Assembly (NCBI GenBank): GCA_947593895.1
Contig: CANQDY010000010.1
Coordinates: forward strand, 1 to 16,567
Direction of reading: 5' to 3'
DNA from: an uncultured Bacilli bacterium
GTDB taxonomy: Bacteria; Bacillota_I; Bacilli_A; RFN20; CAG-449
Length of the DNA stretch: 16,567 nucleotides
Under the pieces are notes generated by a model, which saw only the letters and a list, made by a program, of their open reading frames with translations, was not told the DNA's origin and searched no databases. The translations under genes and the position numbers were made by a program. Below are positions 14,499 to 16,567 of the stretch, in pieces. Position 1 is the stretch's first letter. Each line of letters begins with the position of its first letter.

Positions 14499-15542
14499 AT
14501 GAGACATTTTGTAGGTAAATTAGTGTATATTTCACTTTTATTAGTTATGAGTTTTTCATTAATAGGTTGTAAAAAATATCCTTCATATGATATTCATACT
14601 AAAGAACAAGCAAAATTCTTAAGTGGAGAATATAACTTAATTAGTGTATACGCTGATGGAAAAAAGGAATTAAGTAAACCAGTTCCTATTACTTTAACAT
14701 GGAAAGATTTTGGTGACAATAATTATCAATTCTACTTAAGTAAAGACCCGGATTTTATTGTAATTGATTCTACTTATAAATGTAGTGACAATTATATCTC
14801 TTTAGAAAATTTAGAAATTAATACCGATTATTATTGGTATGTTTCTTCAGATAATAAAGATTCAAAAATAAATAAATTCTCAATTAATAGTTCAGCACCA
14901 AGAAATCTAAATATCGATGGATTAACTAACGCTAGAGATTTAGGTGGATATAAAACTGGTGATGGTAGTTATACTAATCAAGGGTTAATATATAGAACTA
15001 GTAGATTAAATGAAAATGAAACTACAACCAATTTAATTACTGAAATTGGAATTTCAGAGATGAAAAATCATTTAAAGATTAAGTCTGAATTAGATCTTAG
15101 AAAAACAGAGAATAATGAAAATGGAGGAATTACTACTAGTCCTCTTGGAAGCGATGTTAATTATTATTCTATTCCTATGAGATCAGGTGGGAACTGTATT
15201 TTATTAAATAAGGATATATTAAAAAATGCATTTAAAATATTAGGGCAAAAAAATAATTATCCTATTGTAATCCATTGTAGTATTGGAACAGATAGAACTG
15301 GAATGCTTTGCTTTTTAATTAATGCATTACTTGATGTTAGTGAAGAAGATTTATATAAAGACTATTTATTCTCTAATTTTGGAAATATTGGGGGTAGTAG
15401 ATTCCATTCAACAATAAAAGATTATTTAAAAACATTAAGTAATGCAGATGGAAATACTATTCAAGAACGTGCTTATAATTATTTAATAAGTGTAGGTGTA
15501 CAAGAAAGTGATATTAATCAATTGATTGAGATTATGAAATAG
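14499..15542 (+). CDS. Lipoprotein tyrosine phosphatase with an N-terminal Ig/FN3-like domain
   Basis: A 347-residue lipoprotein. Residues 1-24 are a signal peptide with lipobox LIGC; C24 would be lipidated and anchor the protein outside the membrane. Residues of about 60-130 look like a fibronectin-III or Ig-like module (ITLTW, YQFYLSKDPDF, TDYYWYV). The rest is a Y_phosphatase3-type domain: NARDLGGYKT (from 144), QGLIYRTSRL (from 161), ELDLR (197-201), and the P-loop HCSIGTDRTG with nucleophile C260 and R266. It would dephosphorylate phosphotyrosine or other phospho-substrates outside the cell, as LipA of Listeria does. AGGAG (14485-14489) lies 9 nt before the ATG. GATAAT (14464-14469) after TG may be an extended -10. 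It stands 1.1 kb from rdrB and is probably unrelated to defence. Confidence 0.9.
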   Translation: MRHFVGKLVYISLLLVMSFSLIGCKKYPSYDIHTKEQAKFLSGEYNLISVYADGKKELSKPVPITLTWKDFGDNNYQFYLSKDPDFIVIDSTYKCSDNYISLENLEINTDYYWYVSSDNKDSKINKFSINSSAPRNLNIDGLTNARDLGGYKTGDGSYTNQGLIYRTSRLNENETTTNLITEIGISEMKNHLKIKSELDLRKTENNENGGITTSPLGSDVNYYSIPMRSGGNCILLNKDILKNAFKILGQKNNYPIVIHCSIGTDRTGMLCFLINALLDVSEEDLYKDYLFSNFGNIGGSRFHSTIKDYLKTLSNADGNTIQERAYNYLISVGVQESDINQLIEIMK

Positions 15543-15732
15543 CAATTTGGCTAAGTAAATTGAAGAATTGATAATGATAATTCAGTATAGAAAACATAAA
15601 TATTAAATCATACTAGCGGATTTTTCTAGCATTCTAATGGTATGTATATGAACTAATATTTTATTTTAAAGTACATTTGGAAAACTCTGAATTTATTTAT
15701 TAGATTAATATTATATTTATACGATTATTAAA
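15543..15732. other. Short AT-rich spacer after the phosphatase gene
   Basis: No gene is visible. Short inverted repeats such as GAATT/AATTC (15565-15583) and CATAC/GTATG (near 15609-15645) occur but lack a T-tract, so no terminator is called. Confidence 0.4.
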
Positions 15733-15750
15733 TGTTAAGTGACAAAGTTA
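15733..15750 (+). repeat. Terminal repeat of the right IS30 relic
   Basis: TGTTAAGTGACAAAGTTA here is identical to the minus-strand sequence at 148-165. It lies about 55 bp beyond the stop of the IS30 transposase relic, which is where the 3' terminal repeat belongs. It marks the left boundary of the right-hand element. Confidence 0.8.
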
Positions 15751-15804
15751 ACATAACGCTGTAATGAATAAGAAAAAGGTTAGCAAATTTGACAGTTTTC
15801 TTAT

Positions 15805-16240
15805 TTACTTTTCTAATGTCAATAGCATCTGAGAATTTTTTTCAAATTTTCTCTTAATTAAATTATATGGTGTTTGATCGTTTAGTTTGTGTCTGACATT
15901 TAAATTAATTTGATAAAACACCCAATTAAGTTTATCTTGAGTTAAAAAATTCAAGGATTTACCTTTTGTAATCATATAACGATATATTCATGATTTCTTT
16001 CACAATATGGCTTATCTGTTAAAAAATGTCCTACAAATAAATTCACCATTAGCATTATTTTCAATAGAATTAAAATAGGAAAATTCTATTTTGTTATCTT
16101 AAAGATTTATTGGAAAGATTTTCTTTGTAACTTCAGTACTCAAAGATCTAAATAATTTTTTGATTTTTACATCAACATCATTTGGATTTGTTTTAATATT
16201 GAAGTTTAAATTTTATTAAGCTTTATTAAAATTTGTTTAC
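15805..16240 (-). pseudogene. Truncated and decayed IS30-family transposase (C-terminal half)
   Basis: On the minus strand, several frames together give the catalytic half of an IS30 transposase. VTKKIFPINL and DNKIEF match the 'IT-DNG-EF' aspartate motif. FIC and DKPYCERNHEYI match the 'PY--ER---E' region with the catalytic glutamate. KGKSLNFLTQDKLNWVFYQI, RHKLNDQTPYNLIKRKFEKN and LLTLEK follow, with a stop at 15805-15807. Frameshifts and stops interrupt it, and the N-terminal half is missing because the lysine riboswitch begins at 16288. The terminal repeat at 15733-15750 confirms the element's end. It is related to the copy entering from the left edge and cannot transpose by itself. Confidence 0.75.
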
Positions 16241-16252
16241 ATTCATGATTAG

Positions 16253-16283
16253 TTATGGTTTAATTATTGAGTAATTTATATAT
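16253..16283 (+). promoter_or_regulatory. Possible promoter of the lysine-riboswitch transcript
   Basis: TTATGG (16253-16258) and TATATA (16277-16282), 18 bp apart, lie just before the aptamer. Transcription would start near 16289, at the base of the P1 stem. Both boxes are weak and the region is a TA repeat, so the position is the main argument. Confidence 0.3.
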
Positions 16284-16287
16284 ATAT

Positions 16288-16450
16288 CACTGTGTAGAGG
16301 AGCTTTTGATATTAGTAATAGATGGAGCAGGTATGCGATGAAATCTATGAAAGGAGAGAAAGCCGAAAGAGAGAATAGACATATTCTTTTCTTGGGAAAT
16401 TTCAGAATATGAAATTAACTGTCACTTGAAAAAGTGGAGCGCTATTGGTG
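16288..16450 (+). ncRNA. Lysine riboswitch aptamer (L box)
   Basis: The conserved L-box elements occur in the right order: GTAGAGGAGC (16294-16303), TTAGTAAT (near 16312), GAAAGGAG (16349-16356), AGCCGAAA (16361-16368), CTTGGG (16391-16396), ACTGTCA (16418-16424) and GGAGCGCTA (16436-16444). P1 can form between 16288-16297 and 16442-16450. GAGAATA/TATTCTT (about 16371-16387) makes P4. CACTT-GAAA-AAGTG (16423-16435) makes P5. In this class lysine binding favours the downstream terminator and switches off lysine synthesis or uptake genes. The terminator at 16477-16515 and the gene at 16554 fit this. Confidence 0.88.
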
Positions 16451-16476
16451 TTGACATATTTACTATGTTGATTATT

Positions 16477-16515
16477 AAGCAATGGCCTTCCATAAAGAAA
16501 GCTATTGCTTTTTTT
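16477..16515 (+). terminator. Intrinsic terminator of the lysine riboswitch
   Basis: AAGCAATGGC (16477-16486) and GCTATTGCTT (16501-16510) form a 10-bp stem with one G-U pair and a 14-nt loop. A run of Ts extends to 16515. It stands between the L-box aptamer and the ribosome binding site of the next gene, the normal expression platform for lysine-induced termination. Confidence 0.88.
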
Positions 16516-16553
16516 CTACTGGATATATCTATAGATACAGAGGAGGAAAAAAT

Positions 16554-16567
16554 ATGAAACTTAACAA
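16554..16567 (+). CDS. Start of a lysine-controlled gene (runs off the right edge)
   Basis: ATG at 16554 follows a strong AGAGGAGG (16539-16546) with 7-nt spacing. Only MKLN and part of one more codon are in the window. The upstream lysine riboswitch predicts a lysine biosynthesis gene or a lysine transporter. The product cannot be identified from four residues. Confidence 0.7.

Noticed and set aside
1..16567. Mycoplasma-type genetic code (TGA as tryptophan)
   Set aside because: TGA ends two well-defined genes at positions that fit the next gene starts, tryptophan is written TGG, and the relics are also broken by TAA and TAG.

Overview
The window is strongly AT-rich DNA from a low-GC Gram-positive-type bacterium, most likely a member of Bacillota. 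The evidence is Bacillota-style Shine-Dalgarno sites, a streptococcal HasB-like UDP-glucose dehydrogenase, a lysine riboswitch with its intrinsic terminator, IS30 and IS110 relics, and a lipoprotein with a classical lipobox. TGA is used as a stop (genes at 1517-2398 and 5752-6810), so this is not a mycoplasma-type code. The exact lineage cannot be read from the window.

Layout. (1) 1-165: the 5' end of an IS30-family transposase on the minus strand with its terminal repeat. (2) 191-6810: a rightward surface-polysaccharide cluster. It holds a UDP-glucose 6-dehydrogenase, a TupA-like ATP-grasp protein, a split glycosyltransferase (Alg14-like plus Alg13-like), a sugar-transfer-associated ATP-grasp protein, a GT4 glycosyltransferase, a strong terminator, and then a second sugar-transfer-associated ATP-grasp protein. 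Three ATP-grasp proteins beside a UDP-glucuronate-forming enzyme suggest a glucuronate-containing polymer decorated with amino acids. (3) 6811-8970: gene-poor, mostly a decayed IS110-family transposase (minus strand) and other relics. (4) 8971-13383: a two-gene operon of a P-loop ATPase and a very large adenosine-deaminase-fold protein. I identify it as a RADAR anti-phage system (rdrA-rdrB); every deaminase active-site residue I can map is present. (5) 13384-14498: relics of at least two broken genes, one with an HTH-like segment. (6) 14499-15542: a lipoprotein tyrosine phosphatase. (7) 15543-16287: a truncated, decayed IS30 transposase with a terminal repeat identical over 18 bp to the one at the left edge. 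(8) 16288-16567: a lysine riboswitch aptamer, an intrinsic terminator, and the first codons of the gene it controls.

How the parts fit. The RADAR operon sits in a stretch of mobile-element and gene debris between a polysaccharide operon, whose following gene appears cut off after five codons, and housekeeping-type genes. This is the usual look of an accessory or defence island. RdrA and RdrB would act together against phage by adenosine deamination, while the polysaccharide cluster remodels the cell surface. The whole stretch is bracketed by two related IS30 copies in the same orientation. All functional calls rest on motifs read by eye; no database search was possible.
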